Below are positions 14,837-23,641 of a stretch of DNA of 64,000 nucleotides, piece after piece. A program made the position numbers and the translations under genes. The stretch's first letter is position 1. Each line of letters starts with the position of its first letter. Location: NCBI RefSeq assembly GCF_021531895.1, contig NZ_JAFBIX010000018.1:1-64000 (forward strand). Direction: 5' to 3'. The notes beneath the pieces were generated by a model. It was not told the origin of the DNA and searched no databases. It saw only the letters and a list, made by a program, of their open reading frames with translations. The DNA is from Faecalicatena contorta. GTDB taxonomy: Bacteria; Bacillota; Clostridia; Lachnospirales; Lachnospiraceae.

Positions 14837-16203
14837 AAAAGAGAAGAAGCAGTACACTTAGTGGAATCTTTCTGAGGTATGTACTGGCTATGCTTGGACT
14901 TTTGTTAACTTTGGGGATATGTACAGCTCTTATATTTAATATTCTTGTGAACCTGGGAGGTATTTATCCGGCTAATTACGCAGAAAGAAAGATCAATGAA
15001 GCTTATGATACGATTCAGAATGCAGATGAAGTGACGGAGGAGATGATACCGGTTCTTTGCCGTTATGTCATTTTTTCTGAGGACGGCGAGGTACTTGGAG
15101 GAAATATGGCGGAAGATTCGGTGAAAATTGCGTGGAACGTTGCAAATCATGGAACCGCATCAGGAGACTATTTTTATAAGGTGATTCCGCGTCCGGACGA
15201 ATCTGTTGTTCTGCAGTACAGCCTGACACCACAGTATCAGTCTGCGTTTCTCAGAGAACATTTTATCGAACCACAGAATCTGATGACGATCATAGTTATT
15301 CTGAGCGGAATTACAATGATATTGTTACCATCTCTAAGCTTCGGAAAAAAGATGAAACGAAAAATGCAACCGGTCATGAATGCGGTAGAGAGAATCAAGA
15401 ATCAGAATCTTGAATATGAGGTGTCTTATTCCGGGGTGAAAGAGATTGATGATTGCCTGTCATCTATAGATGAGATGAGAAATGCATTGAAGGATTCCCT
15501 GGAACGACAATGGAAGACGGAGCAGGAAAAAAACAGACAAATGTCTGCATTGGCGCATGACATAAAAACCCCGCTTACGGTCATAAGAGGCAATGCAGAA
15601 CTTCTTTCTGAAATGGAAATGACAGAAGAACAGAAAAAATATATGGATTATATCACGAGCAGTGTATTGCAGATACAAAACTATGTACAGACAATAATAG
15701 AAGTAACAAAGTCCGTAGATGGTTATCAATATAGATTCGAAAAAATAAGGACAGAAGATGTACTTGGTGACATCAAAAAACAAACATTAGGCCTCTCTGA
15801 AGTTTTTAATCTGAAAATTAACTGGGAAGAACAATATATCAGTGAAACAGCAAATATTGTTTACGACCAGGTTGTAAGGGCTGTTATGAATATTATTAAA
15901 AATGCAGCAGAACATACACCGAAAGGCGGAATAATAAATATTTATATCGAAGAGCAGAGTGGAGAGTTAATATTTACAGTGGAAGATACCGGCAGTGGTT
16001 TTACAAAAGAAGCACTGCTGCACGGAACAGAACAGTTTTTTATGGATGATGCAAGCAGAAGCGGCGGTGTGCATTATGGCATTGGACTATTTTCTGCAAA
16101 ATCAATAGCCCAAACTCATGGTGGAAGAATATTACTCACAAATTCGAAAAAAAACGGTGGAGCAAAAGTAGAGATTTGTTTTCCTCTTTACTGTCCAAAA
16201 TAA
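14824..16203 (+). CDS. Sensor histidine kinase (CprK-like)
   Basis: 459 aa. Two membrane segments (about 14-38 and 152-171) enclose an extracellular domain of about 110 residues; a HAMP-like linker follows. The H-box is SALAHDIKTPLTV with H245, the N-box NIIKNAAEHT and the G-boxes EDTGSGF and GIGLFSAKSIAQTHGG, all intact. The start overlaps the response regulator gene. The sensor is much larger than in BceS-type intramembrane kinases, in line with the LanK/CprK group that detects lantibiotics directly. Confidence 0.9.
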   Translation: MGRVEKRRSSTLSGIFLRYVLAMLGLLLTLGICTALIFNILVNLGGIYPANYAERKINEAYDTIQNADEVTEEMIPVLCRYVIFSEDGEVLGGNMAEDSVKIAWNVANHGTASGDYFYKVIPRPDESVVLQYSLTPQYQSAFLREHFIEPQNLMTIIVILSGITMILLPSLSFGKKMKRKMQPVMNAVERIKNQNLEYEVSYSGVKEIDDCLSSIDEMRNALKDSLERQWKTEQEKNRQMSALAHDIKTPLTVIRGNAELLSEMEMTEEQKKYMDYITSSVLQIQNYVQTIIEVTKSVDGYQYRFEKIRTEDVLGDIKKQTLGLSEVFNLKINWEEQYISETANIVYDQVVRAVMNIIKNAAEHTPKGGIINIYIEEQSGELIFTVEDTGSGFTKEALLHGTEQFFMDDASRSGGVHYGIGLFSAKSIAQTHGGRILLTNSKKNGGAKVEICFPLYCPK

Positions 16204-16302
16204 GAAGTAAAAAATGATATCTGAAGAATTGACACATATGGATGGAATAATTACCTATACACAATTAAAATATTTTTGTAAAATATGGTATAGCAGAGAA
16301 GG

Positions 16303-16570
16303 AGGTATTCTGGAGACAGTAGCAGAATATGCTTATTCAAGAGGTTATCATCGTGTTGGGCTTCTGGGGACAATCTTTACAATGGAGAAAGATTTTTTAA
16401 GAAATGCCTTCGTTCAAAAAGGAATTGAGGTTGTTGTGCCTGACTATGACACACGTGTGTTGGTAAATGAACGAATTTCCAAAGAACTGGAGTACGGAAT
16501 TGTAAAGGATTCTACTATAGAAGAATTAAATCGTGTAATTTTTAGTCTGAAACACGTACATGGAATAGAA
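16303..16570 (+). pseudogene. Internal fragment of an aspartate/glutamate racemase
   Basis: The frame that opens at 16214 reads, from about 16303, ETVAEYAYSRGYHRVGLLGT then IFTMEKDFLRNAFVQKGIEV and IEELNRVIFSLKHVHGIEAV. This is the middle of an Asp/Glu racemase of the YgeA type. Both ends are missing: no first catalytic Cys region, and the text stops just before the usual ILGCTE motif with the second Cys. At about 16570 it is fused to a permease fragment. It cannot be an active racemase. Confidence 0.75.
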
Positions 16571-17738
16571 GCAGTTGGGAAAGATAAAAGCAATCGGTGC
16601 AACGACAGGACAGTTGAGAAGAATCGTTTTGCTGGAAGGATTTCTTGTTGCCGCAATCGCAGTTCCACTCGGACTTTTGACGGGTTCTCTGTTAGTCCGA
16701 TACGTATTTGGATGTATTTTCAAGCTGTACCAGAATGAGAATATGATGATGTCTACGATTCAGGAACTGATTCAAAGAGGAGAAATTAAGCTGATTGTCC
16801 CGTGGATCTATCTGCTCGCAATCGGAGTTGCGATGCTTACGGTTTTCCTGTCACTACTTCGCCCTATGGGAATCGCTGCGAAGGTCTCTGAAGTGGAAGC
16901 TATGCGATACCGGAGTGAACAGACAAAGAAAAAAATCAGAAAAGGATACTCTGATATTACCGTCACTCGTCTTGCCATGATTTATCTTGCGGGTAATAAG
17001 AAAAAGAGCTTGATTACGATCTGTTCTATGGCCATTACAGGATTATTATGTATGGTGGTTGCAACGGTATTGTCATGCGCCGATCCAAATGAAGCGGCAG
17101 ATCATTCAGTCATGGGAGAATATCAGATTGCTCCGATCATAGATAACAACGACAAAGAGCATCCGGAACTGGAGTGGAGTCAGGTGCAGCAAAACAATCC
17201 GCTTACGGAAGAATTAAGAGAACAGATTTTACAGATTGACGGAATCGATTCTGTGGAATGTTATCTGGGAAATGATGCGGAATCGGATGCATTTGATGGC
17301 AACAGAGAAGGAATGCTCGGAGTTCCTGAAAGCGGGAAAGAGTTACTGGAAGATGGTATCATAGAAGGAAATGCCACTTACGAGGAGCTAAAGAGTGGAA
17401 ATAAAGTAATCATAGATAAGAATCTGCTCCACTGGTATCCGGACCTGAGCATAGGAGATGTTATCGATGTCGTAACCTGGGACGGTGGCGAGAAGTGTCG
17501 GAAACAATTGGAGATTGCAGCGATTGGAGACTATGATCTGGGATTTACAAGATATAATTATCTCATCATGGCAGAAGAGGGGCTTCGCTCCTTCAGCGGA
17601 TATAATCTGAATATGTATTACCGTATCTTTGCAAACAAAAAATATGATGCAGATGTAGAAGCAAAGCTGAAGACGATTATTGAAGAAAATGGAAGAATTC
17701 AGATGGAGACCTGTTTTTTTCGTTCAGTGATAATATAA
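16571..17738 (+). pseudogene. FtsX-type ABC permease, truncated at both ends
   Basis: From the racemase junction the text is KIKAIGATTGQLRRIVLLEG, the cytoplasmic loop of an FtsX domain, followed by membrane helices (FLVAAIAVPLGLLTGSLLVRYVF; WIYLLAIGVAMLTVFLSLL), a third helix (SLITICSMAITGLLCMVVATVL) and a large extracellular domain. The first membrane segment is missing and the protein stops after METCFFRSVII, before the final FtsX domain. No ATPase gene is adjacent. The remnant likely comes from a MacB-like or BceB-like exporter. Confidence 0.75.
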
Positions 17739-17774
17739 GAAAATGATTGGAAGAAAGGTGGAGAAAAGAGTGAT

Positions 17775-17849
17775 ATGAGAAACGAGATTAAAATGAAACA
17801 GTATGGTCTGTCCGAGATTTTTGAAAAGTTGGCGGATCAATTGCTCTGA
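17775..17849 (+). pseudogene. Second rsgA N-terminal relic
   Basis: ATG AGA AAC codes MRNEIKMKQYGLSEIFEKLA and stops after DQLL. It closely matches the start of the gene at 6923 (MGNEIIMRQYGLSETVEKLA), at DNA level as well, with AACGAGATT and CAGTATGGTCTGTC shared. It is a 25-codon leftover of another rsgA-like gene and follows the permease fragment. Confidence 0.75.
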
Positions 17850-17862
17850 GTTGTTTAATATG

Positions 17863-17891
17863 TTGATGAAAATATAGGATTGAATTATAAT
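17863..17891 (+). promoter_or_regulatory. Promoter of ygjV
   Basis: TTGATG (17863-17868), 17 bp, TATAAT (17886-17891). Confidence 0.6.
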
Positions 17892-17959
17892 ATTTCATAA
17901 GAGCAAATGAGATTATTTTGTGAAAAACTGGAACAACTAATCGGAAGGAGAAACGGCAG

Positions 17960-18484
17960 ATGGAAAGTAATGTGGGGATACAGGCGATTGGACTGGCTGG
18001 TACGATGCTGTTTTTTATGTCTTTCCAATGTAAAAGCAACAAGAATTTGTTTAGAGTGCAGTTTTTATCATATTTGTGCTATACCACTCACCTTCTTTTA
18101 TTAGGAGCGATTACAGGCGGAATAAGCTATATTTTAAATACTTTCCGTTCATTTTGTCTTGGAAGTAAGATAGAATTCGCACGTAGCAAAAAAATGTGCA
18201 TGATTATTTGTACATTGCAGATTGCAGCACTTATTATTACTTGGTCAGGGTGGATATCTCTCTTGCCAGTTGCAGCAAATATTGCATCAACCATCGGAGG
18301 ATATACATATAACGCACGCAAAATACGAATTGCAGGTATGTTTGTAAATTCTCCTCTGTGGATCATATACGATATCATAGTTGGTTCATGGGCAGGAATT
18401 CTAGATGAGATTTTCAGTGAAGGCTCAATGATCATCTCAATTGTTCGTTATGGATGGAAAAATCTTGACAAAGTTAATGAATAA
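17960..18484 (+). CDS. ygjV: YgjV-family membrane protein
   Basis: 174 aa with GGAAGGAG upstream. Five or six membrane helices are visible: IGLAGTMLFFMSFQC, VQFLSYLCYTTHLLLLGAITG, MCMIICTLQIAALIITW, ISLLPVAANIASTIGGYTY, IRIAGMFVNSPLWIIYDII. The CKSNKNLFRVQ loop, the NTFR motif and the C-terminal PLWIIYDI are typical of the YgjV inner-membrane family, whose role is unknown. It stands alone between broken genes, with its own promoter, and converges on the CPBP relic 10 nt away. Confidence 0.85.
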   Translation: MESNVGIQAIGLAGTMLFFMSFQCKSNKNLFRVQFLSYLCYTTHLLLLGAITGGISYILNTFRSFCLGSKIEFARSKKMCMIICTLQIAALIITWSGWISLLPVAANIASTIGGYTYNARKIRIAGMFVNSPLWIIYDIIVGSWAGILDEIFSEGSMIISIVRYGWKNLDKVNE

Positions 18485-18494
18485 CCTCTGATTA

Positions 18495-18918
18495 TTATTT
18501 ATGATAATATTCCTTCATATGGAGGATGAGGAGTCCTGCGATTGCTGCTCCTATATATGCGACTGCAAGCCCTATTCCAAACTCGGAGGTAAAAAAATTT
18601 GTATATTTTCCGGTTACTGTTATAGAATCAAAAATTGACTGCACAGACTGCACAAATACATTATGACTGGCATGAATCAATACTGCGGGCCAAAAACTCG
18701 GTGCTTTTATACATAGATAATTTGCTGTAATCGTAAATCCCATTACCATGAGAAAGAAGCATAGCAAAGAATAGGGGATGTTTCCCTTGTTATAGTTCGA
18801 AAAAAGAATCACAGGGGCATGATATAAAAACCAGACACTGCCGATGATTACAGATGCCGTCTTAAAAGGTACAATCTGCCTGATGGAATACTTGCGAAGC
18901 GTTCCAATACCGGTGATT
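18495..18918 (-). pseudogene. CPBP-family intramembrane protease, N-terminal half lost
   Basis: On the minus strand the frame from about 18918 reads IGTLRKYSIRQIVPFKTASVIIGSVWFLYHAP, an ATG-initiated part follows at 18812, and it ends HIASHNVF-like (LIHASHNVFVQSV) then helices to 18495. The second and third CPBP motifs (FLYHAP and HASHN) are present, but the glutamate motif EExGWRG and upstream helices are gone and a stop precedes the remnant. CPBP proteins process or protect against peptides such as bacteriocins. The remnant abuts the ars island. Confidence 0.7.
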
Positions 18919-18941
18919 CATGCGAAACCATAAACATAAGA

Positions 18942-20000
18942 TTACTTTTGGGGAAACCAGTGCGTAGTATTGTTTGCAATTTTTACCAGAGTTAACATTA
19001 CAGGAACTTCTGTCAATACGCCGACTGTTGTGGCGAGTGCGGCAGGGCTGGTTGTACCAAACAATGCAACAGCGACTGCAACCGCCAATTCAAAGAAATT
19101 GGATGCTCCAATCATTCCGGCTGGAGATGCTATGTTATGTGGTAGTTTCAGTAACTTGCAGGCTCCATAGGCAATAAAGAAAATGAAAAATGTCTGTAAA
19201 ATCAGTGGTATTGCAATCAGCACGATATGAAATGGATTTTCAAGTATCACTTCGCTCTGACCCATAAAAATCAATATGAGTGTGAGTAATAATCCAATGG
19301 TTGTTGCTGAATCAAATTTGTGGATAAATATATTTTCAAAATAGTCTTTACCTTTGTTTTTTGTTATCAATATCCGGGTGAGGATACCTCCAGCTAGTGG
19401 AATAACTACAAATAACACAACACTGAGGATTAACGTATCAAAAGGAACTGTTACGTTCGATACACCTAACAAGAACTTTACAATAGGAACAAAAGCAATC
19501 AAAATAATCAGATCATTTGTTGCCACTTGAACGACTGTGTAAGCCGGATTTCCATGTGTCAGTGTACTCCATACAAAGACCATAGCAGTACAAGGTGCCG
19601 CTCCGAGCAAAACTGCTCCTGCCAGATACTCGGTTGCCAGTTCTGGTGTGATAAATCCTTTAAAAATTATAAAAAAGAACAAGGATGCAAATCCATACAT
19701 GGTAAATGGCTTAACAAGCCAGTTGACAATCCATGTGACAAATAGACCTTTTGGATTTTTGCCGACATTTTGTATGCTCTGAAAATCTACTTTCAGCATC
19801 ATTGGATAGATCATAACCCAGATAAGTATAGCCATTGGGATAGAAATCCGGGCATATTCAAATTTGTTCAAAAGTGTCGGAAGTGCAGGAGCAAAATGTC
19901 CTAGCAGGACACCAACAATCATGCATAGGAATCCCCACACTGTCAGGAATCGCTGGAAAAAATTAATATCTGTATTTTTTTCTTCTTTTATCATATTCAT
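18942..20000 (-). CDS. acr3: Arsenite efflux permease Acr3
   Basis: 352 aa with ten membrane helices. The Acr3 hallmark GAAPCTAMVFVWS with the essential cysteine at C137 is intact, as are the broken-helix regions and IGASNFFELAVAVA near the C-terminus. It is of normal length (about 350 aa). It exports As(III), driven by proton motive force. GAGGAGG precedes the start. It lies 87 nt after arsR on the same strand; a near-palindrome ATAGAAATTATTCTAT at 20019-20034 sits in the gap, so ArsR may act twice. Confidence 0.95.
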   Translation of the reverse strand: MNMIKEEKNTDINFFQRFLTVWGFLCMIVGVLLGHFAPALPTLLNKFEYARISIPMAILIWVMIYPMMLKVDFQSIQNVGKNPKGLFVTWIVNWLVKPFTMYGFASLFFFIIFKGFITPELATEYLAGAVLLGAAPCTAMVFVWSTLTHGNPAYTVVQVATNDLIILIAFVPIVKFLLGVSNVTVPFDTLILSVVLFVVIPLAGGILTRILITKNKGKDYFENIFIHKFDSATTIGLLLTLILIFMGQSEVILENPFHIVLIAIPLILQTFFIFFIAYGACKLLKLPHNIASPAGMIGASNFFELAVAVAVALFGTTSPAALATTVGVLTEVPVMLTLVKIANNTTHWFPQK

Positions 20001-20018
20001 TCCTCCTCAAATTGAATT

Positions 20019-20034
20019 ATAGAAATTATTCTAT
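20019..20034 (-). promoter_or_regulatory. ArsR-type operator between arsR and acr3
   Basis: ATAGAAATTATTCTAT closely resembles the perfect palindrome upstream of arsR at 20434-20449. A stem GCCGATGC...GCATCGG between the genes, read on the minus strand near 20055-20084, could also be a processing or attenuation signal. Confidence 0.55.
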
Positions 20035-20087
20035 TTGATGATCATATGAAAACCGATGCTGATTGTTTCTTAAAAAAAGCATCGGCT

Positions 20088-20411
20088 TCAATCGCAATCA
20101 CAATGACTGATTTTATGGCATATACAGTCAGCCTTGTCTGAAAAAATGTGTCCGAGAGTCTGGTAAAATGAATCCAATTGTTCTTTGTTCAGGGAGTAGT
20201 AAGTATTTTTTCCATCTCTTCGATCCGTTATAATATTTGCCTCAATCAATACTCTCATATCATGAGACAACGTAGGCTGAGTGATATGGAATTCTTCCAG
20301 AATTTTGCATGCACACAATTCTCCACATGATAACATGTCAACAATTTTTAGACGTTTAGGATCTGAAATGGCTTTTAAAATCTTACCTAATTCTTTATAT
20401 CTTTGTTCCAA
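20088..20411 (-). CDS. arsR: ArsR/SmtB-family arsenic-responsive repressor
   Basis: 107 aa. The winged helix holds the arsenic site ELCACK with C33 and C35, matching the C32/C34 pair of plasmid ArsR, and the recognition helix ITQPTLSHDMRVL. The C-terminus adds CICHKISHCDCD, more possible metal thiols. Binding As(III) would release DNA. It heads the arsR-acr3 unit and its promoter contains a perfect 16-bp palindrome. Confidence 0.95.
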   Translation of the reverse strand: MEQRYKELGKILKAISDPKRLKIVDMLSCGELCACKILEEFHITQPTLSHDMRVLIEANIITDRRDGKNTYYSLNKEQLDSFYQTLGHIFSDKADCICHKISHCDCD

Positions 20412-20433
20412 ATTGCTTACCCCTTACTTAATC

Positions 20434-20449
20434 ATAGAAATATTTCTAT
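20434..20449 (-). promoter_or_regulatory. Perfect palindromic ArsR operator
   Basis: ATAGAAATATTTCTAT is a perfect 16-bp palindrome directly upstream of arsR. The similar site at 20019 supports ArsR binding. Confidence 0.7.
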
Positions 20450-20512
20450 TTGTTATTATATGCCCTTATTTAGAACAGGTCAATATCAAATTGAAAAAAT
20501 TCTATATTTGTA

Positions 20513-20541
20513 TTGACAAATATCTTTGTAAGTAATATTAT
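20513..20541 (+). promoter_or_regulatory. Promoter of the second ars operon
   Basis: TTGACA (20513-20518), 17 bp, TATTAT (20536-20541). ATACAT...ATGTAT arms near 20546-20569 may be its operator, different in sequence from the ATAGAAA palindromes. Confidence 0.65.
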
Positions 20542-20587
20542 GATCATACATAGAAGATGTTCGATGTATTAAAAAAGGGAAAAGATT

Positions 20588-20905
20588 ATGGATATAGATT
20601 ATATACAGTATTCGAAAATTTTTAAAGTTTTTTCTGATCCAAAGAGACTTAAGATCATTGATATGTTGTCTAATGGAGAATTATGTGCGTGTAAAATACA
20701 AGAAGAATTTCAGATTACACAGCCGACTTTATCTCATGATATGAAACTGCTTTGTGATGTAGGAGTTGTTATCTCACGAAAAGAAGGAAAGTGGATGCAT
20801 TACTCTTTGAATTTGGAAAAAATGAATGAAATTTATAAAGTGATAGGCAAGTTAATGGTGCCAGATGAATTTCAGAAAATTGTAGATTGTGATTGTAATA
20901 AATAG
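20588..20905 (+). CDS. arsR: Second ArsR-family repressor
   Basis: 105 aa, about 60% similar to the divergent ArsR by eye. The ELCACK thiol pair (C33, C35) and ITQPTLSHDMKLL recognition helix are conserved, with CDCNK at the C-terminus. It starts the plus-strand operon that runs through the CobW-like GTPase to the ArsP-like permease and probably represses it. The two ArsR genes have different upstream dyads, so they may respond to different arsenicals (inference). Confidence 0.93.
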   Translation: MDIDYIQYSKIFKVFSDPKRLKIIDMLSNGELCACKIQEEFQITQPTLSHDMKLLCDVGVVISRKEGKWMHYSLNLEKMNEIYKVIGKLMVPDEFQKIVDCDCNK

Positions 20906-20985
20906 ATAATAACCGGCTTTATGCCGGTAAAAAAATATAAAATAAATAGAAAGATTTGAATGTATGAATGTAAGGAGGAAAAAGA

Positions 20986-21924
20986 ATGGAATCTGCAAAC
21001 ACACAATTATATGTAGTGACAGGTTTTCTGGGTGCAGGAAAAACAACGGTTCTTTTGAAAATTCTAGAACAATTAAAAGGACACAGGGTAGGAATTATTC
21101 AGAATGAATTTGGAAAATTGGGAATAGATGGAACTATTCTGCGTAATGATGATATTCAGATGGTGGAGATTAACAGAGGTTCGATTTTCTGTTCTTGCCT
21201 GAAACTTAACTTCGTAAATGCACTGAGTGAAATGGCACAACAGGATTTTGAATATTTATTTGTGGAAAGTTCCGGTCTCGGAGATCCATCTAATGTGGAG
21301 GAGATACTTCAGGCAGCACAGGCAGTTTCGGGGAAAGAATATGATTTTAAAGGAGTTATCTGTTTGATTGATGCTGTGAATTTTATGGAGCAATTGGATG
21401 ATCTGGAGACAGTGTATCGTCAGTTAAAGCATTGTCATCTGTCTGTTATTACAAAATCAGATCTTGTTGATAATGACAGAATTCAGGAACTCAGGAAGAA
21501 AATCAGAGAAATTAATCCGGTTTGCAAAATTGAAATCAGCAATATGGGGGAACTGGATTATGGATTTTTAAGGGAAGACTTACTTCTTTATCAATGGGCA
21601 GAAGGAGAAGAAACCACGAATTCAGAAGAGACAAAGCCGAAAACACTGTTTATGGACTTTGAAGGTGAAATCAAAAAGGATGTGCTTGTTTCGTTTTTGA
21701 ATGAAATGATTCCAGATGTTTATCGCATCAAAGGATTTTTCAAAATCGAAGGACAAGGCTGGAGTCAGGTAGATGTTGTGGGCAGTAAGATTGATTTCAA
21801 AGAATGTGACAGTTGTGAAAAATCACAGTTGGTATTCATATCTAAAATTGGTCCGGCGATTATTAAGAAAATATTTGCGGCGTGGGAAGATAAGGTTGGT
21901 TTAGAAATGAAGTTGCGAAATTAG
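20986..21924 (+). CDS. CobW/COG0523-family GTPase (metallochaperone-like)
   Basis: 312 aa, AAGGAGG upstream. Walker A GFLGAGKTT (13-21), Walker B FVESSGLGDP, and the base motif TKSD are intact; the C-terminal CobW_C domain covers about 215-310. The metal motif usually written CxCC appears as C69-S-C71-L, losing its last cysteine; an extra DFKECDSCEKS pair lies near the C-terminus. COG0523 proteins deliver Zn, Co or other metals to client enzymes. Here it is between an ArsR and thiol proteins, so it may handle an As-thiol or iron-sulfur step; that is inference. Confidence 0.88.
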   Translation: MESANTQLYVVTGFLGAGKTTVLLKILEQLKGHRVGIIQNEFGKLGIDGTILRNDDIQMVEINRGSIFCSCLKLNFVNALSEMAQQDFEYLFVESSGLGDPSNVEEILQAAQAVSGKEYDFKGVICLIDAVNFMEQLDDLETVYRQLKHCHLSVITKSDLVDNDRIQELRKKIREINPVCKIEISNMGELDYGFLREDLLLYQWAEGEETTNSEETKPKTLFMDFEGEIKKDVLVSFLNEMIPDVYRIKGFFKIEGQGWSQVDVVGSKIDFKECDSCEKSQLVFISKIGPAIIKKIFAAWEDKVGLEMKLRN

Positions 21925-21933
21925 GAGGAAACA

Positions 21934-22164
21934 ATGAATATCAAAGTAATTGGTACAGGATGTGAAAAATGTGATAGGCTCTATGCAAATGTACAAGAGG
22001 CTTTAAAGATAACCGGATGTGTTGCTGAGGTTGAAAAAATAGAAGACTTAATGGAAATTGTAAAACTGGGGGTTATGACATCACCGTCAGTGATGATTGA
22101 TGGGAAATTAGTAGTATCAGGCAGAGTTGCTAAGCCTGATGAATTGGCAAAGATAATGAAATAA
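21934..22164 (+). CDS. Small thioredoxin-like protein (redox-active disulfide protein 2 type)
   Basis: 76 aa, 9 nt after the GTPase. Fold and motif match the TM0996/MTH895 family: IKVIGTGCEKCDRLYANVQEAL with C10 and C13, the cis-Pro segment TSPSVMIDGKLVVSG. These proteins often accompany DUF318/ArsP-type permeases and may supply reducing power or carry the metalloid. No signal peptide. Confidence 0.9.
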   Translation: MNIKVIGTGCEKCDRLYANVQEALKITGCVAEVEKIEDLMEIVKLGVMTSPSVMIDGKLVVSGRVAKPDELAKIMK

Positions 22165-22238
22165 GGATTTTTACAATCTGAATTTACTAATACTTATGGT
22201 TCAAGTGATACTATATAGGATAAGAAATGGAGTAGATT

Positions 22239-22451
22239 ATGGAAAATAACGAACTTATATGCTATTGCGATAATGTGACTAAGGGAGAGATAATTGCAGC
22301 TATGGATCAAGGAGCAAAAACACTTGCTGATATCAAAAGAATGACAGGTGCGTGTTGCAGTTGTAAATGTTCTGAGTTGAATCCTAGCGGTAAATGTTGT
22401 GCACAAGACATTGCACTTGTAATGAGAGAATATTTATTGAGTAAAAAATAG
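22239..22451 (+). CDS. BFD-like [2Fe-2S]-binding protein
   Basis: 70 aa. N-terminal CYCDNVTKGEIIAAMDQGAKTLADIKRMTGACCSCKC fits the BFD-like [2Fe-2S] domain (C8, C10 and C39/C42), with further cysteines at 40, 44, 53 and 54. Stand-alone BFD-like proteins act as electron carriers or cluster donors. GGAG precedes the ATG, and the gene lies 74 nt after the thioredoxin-like gene and 36 nt before the permease, so it belongs to the ars operon. Confidence 0.8.
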   Translation: MENNELICYCDNVTKGEIIAAMDQGAKTLADIKRMTGACCSCKCSELNPSGKCCAQDIALVMREYLLSKK

Positions 22452-22487
22452 GCTGATTATAAAATTGAGGAATGTGAGATGAAATAA

Positions 22488-23516
22488 ATGGCAGAGGAAA
22501 TAATGGAAGCTATAAAAACGATAGGGCTATTTATTCAAGATCAGGTATTGGGAATGAAATGGCTAAATGTGGTGATTCGTAACAGTTTATTTGCGATAGG
22601 AGTAGATGTTTCAACAAAGGCAGGTGGCAGTGTACAGTTTTTCATCTATGATGTAATTAAGATTACTGTGTTATTGTGCTTTTTGATTTTTGTAATTTCT
22701 TACATTCAAAGTTATTTTCCGCCGGAACGAAGTAAGAGAATTCTGGGGCGCTTTCATGGAATAGGGGCGAATATGATTGCTGCGCTTCTCGGAACAGTAA
22801 CACCATTTTGTTCTTGTTCTTCGATTCCGTTATTTATTGGTTTTACAAGTGCAGGACTTCCTTTAGGAGTTACTTTTTCCTTTTTGATCTCTTCACCAAT
22901 GGTCGATCTGGGAAGTTTAGTACTTCTTATGAGCATTTTTGGGGCAAAGGTTGCTGTTGTTTATGTGATTGTAGGACTGATTATTGCTGTTATTGGTGGT
23001 ACATTAATTGAAAAAATGCGCATGGAAAAATATGTGGAAGAATTTATCCGTACTGCAAGTGCAGTAGACATTGAAGCACCGGATTTAACAGTTAAGGACC
23101 GATTGACTTATGCAAAAGAGCAGATGACCGACACATTTCGGAAAGTATTTCCATATATTCTTGTAGGTGTGGGAGTCGGTGCCGTGATCCATAACTGGAT
23201 ACCGGAACATATCATTCAGACTGTTCTTGGAAGTAATAATCCATTTGGAGTCATTCTGGCTGTGTTAGTTGGTGTTCCAATGTATGCAGATATATTTGGA
23301 ACAATCCCGGTTGCAGAAGCATTACTGGCAAAAGGAGCTCAGCTTGGAACAATTCTTAGTTTTATGATGGCGGTTACGACACTTAGCCTTCCTTCCATCA
23401 TTATGCTTAAAAAGGCGGTAAAACCAAGATTATTAGGCTTGTTTGTTGGAATTTGTACAGGTGGCATTATTGTGGTTGGATATTTGTTCAATATATTTCA
23501 ATATCTATTGATATAA
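22488..23516 (+). CDS. arsP: ArsP/DUF318-family permease
   Basis: 342 aa with eight or more membrane helices. The family core TVTPFCSCSSIPLFIGFTSAGLPLGVTFSFLISSPMV, with C108 and C110, and the second half motif GVPMYADIFGTIPVAEALLAKG are both present. Relatives include ArsP (methylarsenite and aromatic arsenical export) and SO_0444-type exporters. With an ArsR at the head of the operon, export of organoarsenicals or As(III) is the best guess. Last gene of the operon; no clear terminator. Confidence 0.85.
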   Translation: MAEEIMEAIKTIGLFIQDQVLGMKWLNVVIRNSLFAIGVDVSTKAGGSVQFFIYDVIKITVLLCFLIFVISYIQSYFPPERSKRILGRFHGIGANMIAALLGTVTPFCSCSSIPLFIGFTSAGLPLGVTFSFLISSPMVDLGSLVLLMSIFGAKVAVVYVIVGLIIAVIGGTLIEKMRMEKYVEEFIRTASAVDIEAPDLTVKDRLTYAKEQMTDTFRKVFPYILVGVGVGAVIHNWIPEHIIQTVLGSNNPFGVILAVLVGVPMYADIFGTIPVAEALLAKGAQLGTILSFMMAVTTLSLPSIIMLKKAVKPRLLGLFVGICTGGIIVVGYLFNIFQYLLI

Positions 23517-23531
23517 TACGGGGATTAAGAT

Positions 23532-23588
23532 ATGAAAAAATATGAAGTATCAGATGTAGAAAAACTGTTTCACAAACTTGGATATTAG
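23532..23588 (+). pseudogene. Short leftover reading frame
   Basis: ATG at 23532 encodes only MKKYEVSDVEKLFHKLGY before a stop. It may be the tip of a lost gene; no ribosome site is strong and no family can be named. Confidence 0.25.
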
Positions 23589-23641
23589 TGAGGTGGAAAA
23601 ATTTCTTCTAAGATGATATACTAAAAACTTATGTAGAATAC

